Source: Artocarpus heterophyllus (lineage: Eukaryota; Streptophyta; Magnoliopsida; Rosales; Moraceae). Taken from it: a stretch of DNA of 64,000 nt. The position numbers were made by a program, and so were the translations under genes. The DNA is taken from NCBI GenBank assembly GCA_025403435.1, contig CM046327.1:14128218-14192217 (forward strand). Direction: 5' to 3'. Below, piece after piece: positions 35,223 to 45,910 of this stretch (position 1 is its first letter; each line of letters begins with the position of its first letter). The notes beneath the pieces were generated by a model that saw nothing but the letters and a program-made list of their open reading frames with translations, was not told where the DNA came from and made no database searches.

Positions 35223-36811
35223 AACATGGAAATACATATTTATACATGTTTAAAGCTCAAAACACTTTCAGGCACTTCCAATTTTTTTAGATAGCTTGGT
35301 AACGGCATGGGGTGCCGTCCTCCTCTCAGTGACCTTGATACTTTTATTTGGGGAGGTCAGTTTCTTATCTGGAAATGCAAACATTTGTTCAGGTTGTGTC
35401 AAACATTAAATACATGTCCTAAATGATATTTCTTAAACCACAAGGTACGTCAACAAGATTACAAAAATAGGATTACCGATCTAATAAAGTCAAAAATTAC
35501 AGGGTACAAAGATGATAATTTCTCATTCCTTTCCCCTATTTGTCCTTAAAACGATTAACAAATTCTTTTATATATTGCAGATAATACCCCAGGCTGTTTG
35601 TTCTAGATATGGCTTGGCGGTTGGTGCTGCCGTTGCCCCATTTGTAAGGGTTCTTGTTTGCATCTGTTTTCCAGTTGCATATCCAACAAGCAAGGTGATA
35701 TTGTTTGAGCCAACTTTCATGTTTTCCTTTTCAATTTTTTGCAACGCTGATGACATTAACGATCCACGCGCTGTCCTGACTAGTTGATGGTGGCATGTTT
35801 ACAGCTTTTGGACTTCTTGCTAGGGGAAGGACATGAGATGAACTGAAAACACTTGTTGATTTGCATGGTAATGAGGTACCTATTTTTCACACCCAGAACA
35901 TCAAGGACTTAGATTGCACATATGTACTTTTGATTTACAATTAAACAACATGTTCTTCATTGTTTTGCAGGCTGGAAAAGGTGGAGAATTGACGCAAGAT
36001 GAGACGATGATTATTGCAGGAGCACTCGAACTCACCGAGAAAACGGCAAGTGATGCAATGACTCCAATTTCAGAAACTTTTGCAGTTGATATCAATGCCA
36101 AACTGGATTGGTAGTATAACAGATATTGTAAAAAAGAAAAAGAAATGATCAGTTGTGTCACATTTGGTCTCCCAACAACCATGAGATATTCCTACTTATT
36201 GGCTTATATTCTTTCATATGCAGGAGCTTGATGAAAGTAATTTTGGAGAAAGGGCACAGCAGAATTCTAGTTTACCATGAGCAACTAAAAAACATTATTG
36301 GACTTGTATTGGTAATTAATTTCTTGATTATTCACTTAAATACAAGATGATTAGGAATATACCTTTTTGTCCACTCAAGTTTTTATTAAATTACGTGTAA
36401 AATCTAATAAGTTGTCTTTCATGTATAAGGAGATTTTCCAGTTATTAAATAGGTGAATTAAATTTTTTTTTTTTTTAAAAAACACGGATGCTAACATAAA
36501 TCAGTTGAAAATGAGTTGCCTTAGCATCAAGTCAACAATTGAAAAATTCGTGAAAACTGATAAAAATTCTGCACCAACCTTTACATACGTTTTCTCAGGG
36601 AAAAATTAGCATATTCATCATATAAGCACATTGATCTCTTGGTCTTTAGTTCAAAATAAAACCCTACTCAGAGCAATAATACGATGTTAGTTCAATCTCT
36701 GTAGGCGTAATTTCCATGAATAATCATTTTGTTGCAGGTGAAGAACTTACTCACCATCCATCCAAATGATGAGGTGCCAGTAAAAAGGGTTGCTATTCGC
36801 AAGATTCCCAG
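33691..36811 (+). pseudogene. DUF21/CBS (CNNM-like) membrane protein gene, 5' exons
   Basis: Exons recognised: to 33888 (FFVRIVTIITMVLFAGLMSG, SLVDLEVLAESGT), about 35103-35156 (LLLCTLLISNAAAME), 35272-35355 ([20 protein letters not shown]), 35581-35694 (IIPQAVCSRYGLAVGAAVAP), 35805-35875, 35971-36110 ([20 protein letters not shown]), 36224-36311 and 36738-36811. DUF21 gives 3-4 membrane helices, followed by CBS-type domains. Relatives (ACDP/CNNM/CorC) are linked to magnesium transport. Signs of decay: no in-frame ATG before exon 1, the exon 1/2 junction does not match relatives, and exon 35805-35875 is 16 bp short so the frame shifts and meets TGA. The gene continues at 45259, after the LTR element in the intron. 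Confidence 0.8.
35189..35220. repeat. (TA)n microsatellite in an intron
   Basis: About 15 TA units in the intron after 35156. Confidence 0.9.
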
Positions 36812-36876
36812 GTAATTCAATTCATACTTTAAGTATGAACACGACCGACGGTCACAGATTTATAAATGACACAAAC

Positions 36877-38840
36877 TGTAACGCCCCTATATGGGGGTTA
36901 ACAGTTTTTAATGAGATAAAATAAAAATAAATAATAAAAGTAAAACCTTAAAGATTAAAATTTGCCCGGGACTTAAATGAAAACTCTCAACTCAAAAATA
37001 AAAATATAAACGACAAATAAACCACAGTTTTAATGTAGCACCTTAAATTTAATAATATAAACTGTTGTCATCATCATTTTAACCCTCAACACATTATAAT
37101 ACAGTCACAGAAAGTAACAATTGATGCTTACATTATCATGAAGAACATTCTTTACAATTGAGCAGTCCCAATGTAATATAGTTACATCGCTTCCTCAACT
37201 ATATTTCTCGTAGCCACCTCACACTTAGTGAGTCCTGAAAAGATATAAACATAAGGGAATGAACAACACTATGCTCAGTAGAGAAAGCCATTACTCACCT
37301 CTATCATTACCACATTAAAATCTGCATGGTTAGTAAGTTACATCATATTTCAGATTATGAGGTTTATTATGATCACATCTTATGGATACCGTAGTTAATC
37401 GTTACCAAGTGTCATAATTACACATTTATACAAATATTATCAATCATCATTGTTCCTAGGTATCCATGTTAAATTGAGTATCACTCAACTCATCGAAACC
37501 CAAATGGGCGCACTTGATCACCCTATAAACATTCCAAGGGTGTTCCGGTGAGGGGACATCAAGCCCCGAGTCCTCACCAAATCAATTCCTGTACAGTGTG
37601 TTCTGGGACTTTCAACCCAAGGAAGCGTCATCGCCTTCCCCCTATTTTACCTTTTAGGGTATTCATGCCCAAGGACGTAACCGTCGCCCTCTTCATGTCT
37701 CACAATTTCTCTATATTGAATCATTATTAATAGAGTTAGTTTTCCTAACCATGCTTCTCAATTTATAACATGTGTCAATTCATTATGTTCCTCGCCGTAC
37801 AATACAAGACGAGTCCATGTCATAGTTTCATATGTGATAATCATATAATATCAGTTCAACATAGATATATATATATTGCGGCAAAACAATCAATTTTAAT
37901 TCTATAAAAACCTCACAAAAGATGAGTAATAGAATCCCTACCTTTTAAGCTTATCAACAGTCTCTTAATCCTGGAATCAATTAACGTTAGCTCCATACTC
38001 CCTTGATCCTAAGGCGTGCATAAGGACAATTAAAACTAAAGCACAACATACAACTACATTCATAAAATTTATTTTAATTTAATCTTAGAATTTCAAGAAA
38101 TAACCACTGCCTATAGAGGTATTATAAAGTTTAACAATATAAATTTTCTGTCTAGGGCATATACACTTAGACTTCATACATATGCTCCAAAATAGCAACA
38201 AACATATACTTAGGTTTAAGAACGCAAATTTGAATAATCCTTTAGTATAAAAGAAAATTTATAAATGAAAGACTAAATTTGTTCATAAGATTCTAACCTC
38301 GGATTATGGTTAGTTGGAAGCTTGAAATGGTTTCAAAACAGGTTCCTTTACTTCGGTATGACTGAAATTCTTGCTCAAATGGAGGTGATGGTGGCTGATT
38401 TTTATGGCTGCCTTGAAGAAGTTCTCTAAGTATTTTGCTTCAGCAAAGAAATAAGAAGAAGAGTGTGGGAACCGTGGAAGAGAAAGGAAGAAAAGATGAA
38501 GTCTTTGAAAAGAAGTGATAGAAACAATTATAGAGGAGACATGTTGAAGCATGTCACGGAGGAAATAAAGAAAATGAGGGTCAAGAGTAGTTGGAAAAGA
38601 TATCCTTATGTCTCATCTAAAGACTTTAACACACATAATGCCAATATGACATTTTTGAGATTTATTAGAAGTTCTAAGGCTTTTTAGTAATCATACTAAA
38701 TAAATATAGGAGAATTTTAGAAAACTTAAAAATAGATAAAAATAAATATTATAAAATAAATTTAAATGAAGCAATTTTTTTTATACATTAAAATTAATTT
38801 AATTACCTCAATACCCGTTAGGAGAATAACGGGTGTCACA
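36877..38840 (-). repeat. 3' LTR of the LOG-carrying element
   Basis: 1,964 bp, almost identical to 43100-45063; differences noticed include positions near 37262, 37352 and 38113. Conserved short ORFs inside (38310-38552, 38463-38687) recur only because the LTR is duplicated. Confidence 0.95.
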
Positions 38841-38860
38841 GCTCTACCCCCCTTAAAGAA
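38841..38860 (-). other. Polypurine tract of the LOG-carrying element
   Basis: The minus strand reads TTTAAGGGGGGTAGAGC directly before the LTR start TGTGACACCCG, as in Del/Tekay-type elements. Confidence 0.8.
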
Positions 38861-39792
38861 ATTTCGTCCTCGAAATTTCAATTCTAGCAATACTAGTAAA
38901 AATTATGATTCCACTATGATTCCAATTCTGAGTCTAAACCGTTAATGTTGTTTGTCCTCCAAATTTAAGTTATCGTATTTCCACTTATTTACTTGCATAA
39001 TAAATCTTACTCCTAAATCCCTCAATAAGAGTATTTCTGACAAGTTTCAACTTGTAACACCGTATAATAGTCTAAGAATCTGATCAGGCATACATATTGA
39101 CCATACCATGATTCCAGTCCTTCATTGTCCATGGACTGTGATTTACAATCACATTTAAGGAGATTGCTAGAGAAATTTTATATACTTCATCTTTAGGTTC
39201 CTTTTCCTTTTTGAGTAAGGAAAAGTCAAATATATTTGATTTCATACCTCAACTAATAAACTAGAACATAATCATAAAACATATATCACAAACACTTCTA
39301 TTCAAAACTATACATTAAACTTACCCATAGAGATATTAAACGGAATCTCAGAGTTGCAAACATACCCGGCATATTTTTCATTAAACAGCTATCCTCATGA
39401 CACAAACATTCAATCCAAATAATATACTCATATTTCATATGGAATATCCCCATAACTGACTCTGGTACTTCCACATAATATTAACAGAATATTACACATT
39501 ACAAACATAATACGGATACGTTTCGAGAGTACAAGGCACTCCGTATACCAGCTATCCATATCATGCATGCTTAGAGGATACAAAAACATCGATAAACAAA
39601 AGATCGGACCTTAAGAAGGATGCGTTTCGAGAGCATCAAGTACTCCGTATCCAGCCATCCCGGCATTAGGCTCAATGAATCTAAAAGATTTAACGACGTA
39701 CCACAAGAAACACAGAATACAAGGCAAACGGTTATTCGTAACACACGAAATACGGACACACATGCCTACATGCCAAAGATAAAACAAAAAGA
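38861..39792 (-). other. 3' untranslated part of the captured LOG-like unit
   Basis: Non-coding in the element. From about 39790 down to about 39310 it is collinear with 3610-4115 downstream of the old LOG relic; shared stretches include TTTAGATTCATTGA and CTGTTAATATTATG/CTGTTAATGTTTG. A ~95-bp motif with GTACTC(G)AAA and CGGAGTAC/CGGAGTGC occurs twice (near 39515-39545 and 39615-39650). Confidence 0.6.
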
Positions 39793-40443
39793 TTACAGAT
39801 GGAGATTCAAATCAATTGGCCGCTCCCGGCTTTCCCTTTCCCATTCAAGCTTGGATGTTGCAGTGTCGGATTCTGGATGTATGATTTGCATTTTATCTAT
39901 CAATTCCTCAGTTGTTGAAGCAGTGACAAAGATTTGTCTCTCCGATTCTGTAGTGATGTTTTCTTCCACAGCGTAATCTAGAAATTTCAAAAGACCGTCA
40001 TAAAAACCCTTTACGTTCAGCAGTCCCAAAGGTTTGGAATAAAAGCCCAACAATTGCCCACAAGCAACTATAAATATTTCCTCAAGAGTACCTAGACCAC
40101 CAGGTAATGCTATAAAAGCATCAGAATTATAGATTATGTCTTTAAAATTTTTAGGGATACTCCTGACTCCTTCTCCCTTACCTATGGCTTCCTTACAAAG
40201 GTTTCCTTCAACTGGAATATGAGGCCAAATTCTTACATCAGTAGCGTCGCTAGACCTAGCTGCTAGTGCCATATTTACCATCATTTTTATACTACCACCC
40301 CCATAGATTATGTTAATCTTCTTGCGTGCTAGGACTTGCCCTAAGTGATTTGCAGCTTCTAAATAAGCTTTATCTTTTCCAAGGCTGGAACCACAAAAGA
40401 CACAGACATTCTTTATTTTCTTCGTGGACTGGGAGGTAGACAT
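39793..40443 (-). CDS. Intronless LOG-like protein (cytokinin phosphoribohydrolase family) inside an LTR element
   Basis: 216 residues from the ATG at 40443, which aligns with LOG starts and with the ACG of the old copy; 13 more codons are open upstream to 40482. LOG enzymes release active cytokinin bases from riboside monophosphates. Seen: IKNVCVFCGSSLGKDKAYLE (residue ~8), INIIYGGGS, NSDAFIALPGGLGTLEE with the PGGxGTxxE signature, KPLGLLNVKGFYDGLLKFLD and TTEELIDKMQII. Differences from typical LOGs: the GLMG part of GGGSxGLMG reads KMMV, the following ~25 residues are divergent, and the usual HQRK-AEM stretch before SDAF has no Arg-Lys at the aligned positions (KNFKDII). Activity is therefore uncertain. 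Plant LOG genes have several introns, so this looks like a processed copy captured by the element and transcribed in its sense direction. Confidence 0.85.
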   Translation of the reverse strand: MSTSQSTKKIKNVCVFCGSSLGKDKAYLEAANHLGQVLARKKINIIYGGGSIKMMVNMALAARSSDATDVRIWPHIPVEGNLCKEAIGKGEGVRSIPKNFKDIIYNSDAFIALPGGLGTLEEIFIVACGQLLGFYSKPLGLLNVKGFYDGLLKFLDYAVEENITTESERQIFVTASTTEELIDKMQIIHPESDTATSKLEWERESRERPIDLNLHL

Positions 40444-41088
40444 ATTTGGTTTATAGAAGTGGTTGCTTAATGTCTGCTCCACTTAGACTTCGGGTTCTAC
40501 ATGAGATTTTAAAGATGAGAAATATACAAAAAGGGCTAAAGAGATAGACGAGTAGGTAATGAAAAGGTAATCCAAAGATTTAAACAAAATCTTGTGCGGA
40601 TAAGAAAGTAAGATAAGGTGATTGATAGTTTACAGAAAATCTGATTCACTTTTTGAAAAAGATTAGACTCTAATTGTATAACTTTTGACAATTGAGAACA
40701 ATTCGACAGAAGACCCTCTTGACACAACTGTAGACTTTTTGACAAATATACACCAAGTCTAGAAATTTAATATAAACGACAAATACTGTAGAACTTTTGA
40801 AATTTGAGACACAAATCTTGAAATATCTGGATAAGTTTTTCAAAATTCAAACATATTACTGTACCGTATGTAACGTGTCTGATAAGATAATATATTTTAT
40901 TATATATATATATTTAAGAAAATCATAAATTAAATAAGATATTAACACTTACTGTATCAATCTAATAATCACAATTATTTCAAACACAAAAGCAAATATT
41001 CTGAGTAAAAGAAAAACACAAACTGTTGAACATCAGCTAAAACTGCTTCAAATAAGTAAAGACTAAATAACCTTTATAGAGCGATGAC
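40444..41088 (-). other. 5' flank of the captured LOG-like ORF
   Basis: Non-coding. Its part nearest the ORF is collinear with 2650-2998 upstream of the old relic (shared TTATCTT.CTTTTCTTA, TTTTGTTTAAA and TTTAAAATCT), so 5' sequence travelled with the gene. A short (TA)n lies near 40897-40910. Confidence 0.5.
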
Positions 41089-41610
41089 TTATTCCCCATC
41101 CAGTTTTCTTATGGCTTGGCAAACAGGATCTAGAAATACCATATTCCTGAGGCGTTGTCTTTCTGTATAAAATTTAGGCCAGAGTTTAAAAATAGCTCCT
41201 TGAACATATCCACTAGGGTGACCGTGGAGAGGAGGATGGATGCTATCCAAGTTCTCCTTTGAAAGTCCATCCCTACAAAACCTTATTTTATCCTCTCTAT
41301 TCGTAGACATATAACCAGGTGAAGTACATTTACCGTTACAATTTTGTCTTCCACATTTGTTACAAGTGATCACGATGGCACGAGCTCTTCTTTTCATTGC
41401 ACTACGACTGGTACCTGTTCCTGGTAAACCGACATCTTGACTAAAGTCACTCGGACGGATTTTCCCCTCTATCAACATTCTCACATCACAAGGGATGCCA
41501 AAACGCATAAGAATCCACAACCGAGTAATTCTAGCCTTATATTTCTTTTTGAGAATCTTTTGGGAGAGTGATGGGAAATACTTTCTCAGGTGTTGGTACT
41601 TTGGGTCCAT
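41089..41610 (-). CDS. Unknown Cys-motif protein of the LOG-carrying element
   Basis: 173 residues, ATG at 41610, stop at 41089-41091. The N-terminus is strongly basic (LSQKILKKKYKARITRLW). The middle has KRRARAIVITCNKCGRQNCN with a CxxCxxxxCxxxC cluster, a likely metal site that lacks the His of the retroviral CCHC knuckle. The C-terminal third contains GHPSGYVQGAIFKLWPKFY. I do not recognise the family. It lies between PBS and the LOG-like ORF, in sense, where gag would normally be, so a nucleic-acid-binding role is conceivable but unproven. The unbroken frame fits the young age of the element. Confidence 0.6.
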   Translation of the reverse strand: MDPKYQHLRKYFPSLSQKILKKKYKARITRLWILMRFGIPCDVRMLIEGKIRPSDFSQDVGLPGTGTSRSAMKRRARAIVITCNKCGRQNCNGKCTSPGYMSTNREDKIRFCRDGLSKENLDSIHPPLHGHPSGYVQGAIFKLWPKFYTERQRLRNMVFLDPVCQAIRKLDGE

Positions 41611-43080
41611 GATGAGATGAAAGAAGAGTAAATAGAAAAGAAAAATTAAGATAGTAAATTGCAGAATCCTAGAATTCCTTCTTCTTTTAGAGGAAAAGAA
41701 GAATTTTTAATGAAAAAGAAGAGGATTTGCGATTTAAAGAGAAAATAACAAATTAAGAGAGAAAAAGTGAACTCGGAGAAATAAGCTCTTATGCACAGTA
41801 AACGTATATGTAAACAATGATTAAACCACTGTATATGACACGTATAGAGACCACGTGGGAGAGACAGTGTGAATCAAACTGATTTAAGATTTAAACTAGG
41901 CCCAAATGTTCTTAGTTGAAAATGGTCAGGTTGTTTTGGGCCTTAACACATTTAGAACGAGTTAAATAACAAACATAAAATTGAAAACCAATTCGTATGA
42001 ATCTTAAACCCAATTCAAAGCCCACTATACATAAAGTTAACTATGAACAACAAATCTAATTTAACGACAACAAGGATCTTCCTGAATGATATTTAAAATC
42101 ATTTCATAACAACACAATCTTCCAGCAACTCAAATAATTTTGTTTTAATCAAAACCTTATTGAACAATGCATACACCCATATGTTATTCATAATACTTAA
42201 CATCTATCAATGGATTCATCATCATTACTACCAAGGGTTTAGAATGCGACTAACCTTGAAATCAATACGATTTACGTCTTCCAACATAGACCATATCAAT
42301 GAACAAAGACACTAGATGTTACTACTTAAGAACATCTACAATCCCCACAATTCTACTCATACAATATATAATTTCCTCATATAACAAAACCTTAGGTAAC
42401 CAAAAGATTCACTGATACACTTAAATACAATGTACGTAACAAAATATTCCAATTTTGAGATTCATGCATTCTAGACTTTACACAGTCTCAACAGACCAAA
42501 AGTCTAACATTTATCTCTCTCATGATTCAATACCATGATTCCCAACTTATATCATATTCCTCAAATATATAGAACTTTTAAGAAAAGACATTGACACTTA
42601 TGTGCTCCATCGAATCCACACATAATCATTACTTAGGTTTGAATCAATTACGAAAAATTTGGCATATCTATGTCAAACTTTAAAATCAATAAATCAAGCC
42701 TTATATTTCTCATTGTTTTTCACGAGACAAAAGGCTTTTAAATCCTCTTATCTATACGAATTTCTCATCGTTTATACGAATTAGATATGCTTATAGATCC
42801 AAATATTATACGAATCTCTCATAAGCAATCTACTTATAAACTCATTCCATATAATTATCATTCCCTCATAACTATTAATACTTTCCTTCTATATAATTAT
42901 TGTACTCATATAACTATTGATATTTTCATTCTATGGCCTTTCCATGTTACATCCTTTTAGACTGTATAAATCAATGTGAAGGTTCATTTTGATGATGACA
43001 ATGAAAATTCAGCTTCAAAACCATCTCAAAAATATATTTTTTTAAAGTGGTGCTACACTCCCTAGGTTAACCGAACCTAG
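41611..43080 (-). other. Leader of the LOG-carrying element
   Basis: 1.47 kb of AT-rich sequence between the PBS and the first ORF. No retrotransposon protein homology seen on either strand. Direct small repeats such as TATACGAAT and CATATAACTATT/CATATAATTAT occur at 42755-42920. Confidence 0.5.
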
Positions 43081-43092
43081 GCTCTGATACCA
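43081..43092 (-). other. Primer-binding site of the LOG-carrying element
   Basis: The minus strand reads TGGTATCAGAGC, the standard initiator tRNA-Met PBS, seven bases after the 5' LTR end at 43100. Confidence 0.9.
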
Positions 43093-43099
43093 AAAATTC

Positions 43100-45063
43100 T
43101 GTAACGCCCCTATATGGGGGTTAACAGTTTTTAATGAGATAAAATAAAAATAAATAATAAAAGTAAAACCTTAAAGATTAAAATTTGCCCGGGACTTAAA
43201 TGAAAACTCTCAACTCAAAAATAAAAATATAAACGACAAATAAACCACAGTTTTAATGTAGCACCTTAAATTTAATAATATAAACTGTTGTCATCATCAT
43301 TTTAACCCTCAACACATTATAATACAGTCACAGAAAGTAACAATTGATGCTTACATTATCATGAAGAACATTCTTTACAATTGAGCAGTCCCAATGTAAT
43401 ATAGTTACATCGCTTCCTCAACTATATTTCTCGTAGCCACCTCACACTTAGTGAGTCCTGAAAAGATATAAACATAAGGGAATGAGCAACACTATGCTCA
43501 GTAGAGAAAGCCATTACTCACCTCTATCATTACCACATTAAAATCTGCATGGTTAGTAAGTTACATCATATTCCAGATTATGAGGTTTATTATGATCACA
43601 TCTTATGGATACCGTAGTTAATCGTTACCAAGTGTCATAATTACACATTTATACAAATATTATCAATCATCATTGTTCCTAGGTATCCATGTTAAATTGA
43701 GTATCACTCAACTCATCGAAACCCAAATGGGCGCACTTGATCACCCTATAAACATTCCAAGGGTGTTCCGGTGAGGGGACATCAAGCCCCGAGTCCTCAC
43801 CAAATCAATTCCTGTACAGTGTGTTCTGGGACTTTCAACCCAAGGAAGCGTCATCGCCTTCCCCCTATTTTACCTTTTAGGGTATTCATGCCCAAGGACG
43901 TAACCGTCGCCCTCTTCATGTCTCACAATTTCTCTATATTGAATCATTATTAATAGAGTTAGTTTTCCTAACCATGCTTCTCAATTTATAACATGTGTCA
44001 ATTCATTATGTTCCTCGCCGTACAATACAAGACGAGTCCATGTCATAGTTTCATATGTGATAATCATATAATATCAGTTCAACATAGATATATATATATT
44101 GCGGCAAAACAATCAATTTTAATTCTATAAAAACCTCACAAAAGATGAGTAATAGAATCCCTACCTTTTAAGCTTATCAACAGTCTCTTAATCCTGGAAT
44201 CAATTAACGTTAGCTCCATACTCCCTTGATCCTAAGGCGTGCATAAGGACAATTAAAACTAAAGCACAACATACAACTACATTCATAAAATTTATTTTAA
44301 TTTAATCTTAGAATTTCAAGAAATAACCACTGCCCATAGAGGTATTATAAAGTTTAACAATATAAATTTTCTGTCTAGGGCATATACACTTAGACTTCAT
44401 ACATATGCTCCAAAATAGCAACAAACATATACTTAGGTTTAAGAACGCAAATTTGAATAATCCTTTAGTATAAAAGAAAATTTATAAATGAAAGACTAAA
44501 TTTGTTCATAAGATTCTAACCTCGGATTATGGTTAGTTGGAAGCTTGAAATGGTTTCAAAACAGGTTCCTTTACTTCGGTATGACTGAAATTCTTGCTCA
44601 AATGGAGGTGATGGTGGCTGATTTTTATGGCTGCCTTGAAGAAGTTCTCTAAGTATTTTGCTTCAGCAAAGAAATAAGAAGAAGAGTGTGGGAACCGTGG
44701 AAGAGAAAGGAAGAAAAGATGAAGTCTTTGAAAAGAAGTGATAGAAACAATTATAGAGGAGACATGTTGAAGCATGTCACGGAGGAAATAAAGAAAATGA
44801 GGGTCAAGAGTAGTTGGAAAAGATATCCTTATGTCTCATCTAAAGACTTTAACACACATAATGCCAATATGACATTTTTGAGATTTATTAGAAGTTCTAA
44901 GGCTTTTTAGTAATCATACTAAATAAATATAGGAGAATTTTAGAAAACTTAAAAATAGATAAAAATAAATATTATAAAATAAATTTAAATGAAGCAATTT
45001 TTTTTATACATTAAAATTAATTTAATTACCTCAATACCCGTTAGGAGAATAACGGGTGTCACA
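43100..45063 (-). repeat. 5' LTR of the LOG-carrying element
   Basis: 1,964 bp, the partner of 36877-38840. Its promoter would drive the minus-strand ORFs. Confidence 0.95.
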
Positions 45064-45099
45064 CAAACAAACATCCTTGCAGAGTGTAGCAAGCATAGT

Positions 45100-45205
45100 T
45101 AAAATTAACTTTTTAGTGCAAAACATTATAACATGTAAGAGTTTATACTGTAGCAACTTTTTGCTTTTATTGTAGCATCTGAGAACTTTATACTATTTAG
45201 TAACC
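45100..45205. mobile_element. MITE-like fragment in the DUF21/CBS intron
   Basis: Contains AACATGTAAGAGTTTATACTGTAGCAA-like text and TTTTATTGTAGCAT, similar to the interior of the element at 12875-13043. The ends are not clear. Confidence 0.4.
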
Positions 45206-45258
45206 AAAGAGTTGATTCAAACCATGTTTACTAAATACCCTAATCTTTATGCTTACAG

Positions 45259-45910
45259 AGTCCAAGAAACAATGCCATTGTATGATACACTAAATGAGTT
45301 TCAGAAAGGTCATAGCCATATGGCCGTTGTCTTAAGACAGGAAAACGACATGGACAAGACAGCTGCTACAAACCCAGATGGTGGTAACGTCGGTAAGCTC
45401 TTAACTTCATTGTTATGCCACATTTTCTTTGTTTCCCTTTGTTGTAAGCTACTTTCCTATTAAAGTTTGTCATGATGATGCTTCAAATATGTAAGCTCAG
45501 TGAGAGATGTATGGGTGGGCATCCCAGGAGAAGGGCATCCCCATGAAAGAACATTGAAGGCTGATAGATCGCTCAAGAAGTTGAAGACTTTGTCTAAAGA
45601 GGCAAAACTAAATAGAAGTTCCAAGGGAAAAAAAAGGTCAAAGGACTTTGAATCGGATTTTTTTGCGCATTGATGAAGACCCACTTCCAAAGCTCAGTGA
45701 AGAAGGGGAAGCCATTGGCATTATAACATTGGAAGATGTTATTGAAGAGTTGTTACAGGTACACACACATGTTGACCAACCTTCTTTGGAACAATGGCTT
45801 GTATTCTTCATAGAGGAAACTAATCTATGCCTGATGTCACTAAATTTTCCATGCTGCAGGAAGAGATTTACGACGAGACCAATCATCGCAATGAGAATCA
45901 TCATTTCTAA
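45259..45910 (+). pseudogene. DUF21/CBS gene, 3' exons
   Basis: Continues from 36811 (IRKIPR) in phase. Exon 45259-45392 has VQETMPLYDTLNEFQKGHSH and MAVVLR. Exon 45501-45758 has a basic linker, then RIDEDPLPKLSEEGEAIGII and TLEDVIEELLQ (second CBS segment). Exon 45860-45910 has EEIYDETNHRNENHHF and a TAA. A run of seven T at 45658-45664 is one base longer than the frame allows, so FESDFFAH-stop is read instead of the expected ...DILRIDE. This is a second frameshift in addition to that at 35805-35875. A homopolymer error cannot be excluded. Confidence 0.8.

Larger units (their letters stand above)
36877..45063 (-). mobile_element. Young non-autonomous LTR element carrying a LOG-like gene
   Basis: 8,187 bp with 1,964-bp LTRs (36877-38840 and 43100-45063) that differ at only about three places I could see. 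Termini on the plus strand are TGTAACG...GTGTCACA. A 5-bp target duplication CAAAC lies at 36872-36876 and 45064-45068. A Met-tRNA PBS (43092-43081) and a polypurine tract (38860-38841) give minus-strand orientation. The 4.26-kb interior has no gag, protease, reverse transcriptase or integrase. It holds two sense ORFs, a Cys-rich protein (41610-41089) and a LOG-like protein (40443-39793). LTR ends and polypurine tract resemble Del/Tekay chromoviruses, which could supply proteins in trans; that is inference. The element sits in an intron of the DUF21/CBS gene. Confidence 0.95.

Noticed and set aside
38310..38687. Two ORFs (80 and 74 codons) repeated at 44533-44910 and 18191-18568
   Set aside because: They lie wholly inside LTR copies and are conserved only because the LTRs are young. 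They overlap on opposite strands and have no domain.
36877..45063. Two ordinary segmental duplications flanking a host LOG gene
   Set aside because: TG...CA termini, PBS, polypurine tract and the CAAAC target duplication all identify LTRs of one inserted element.
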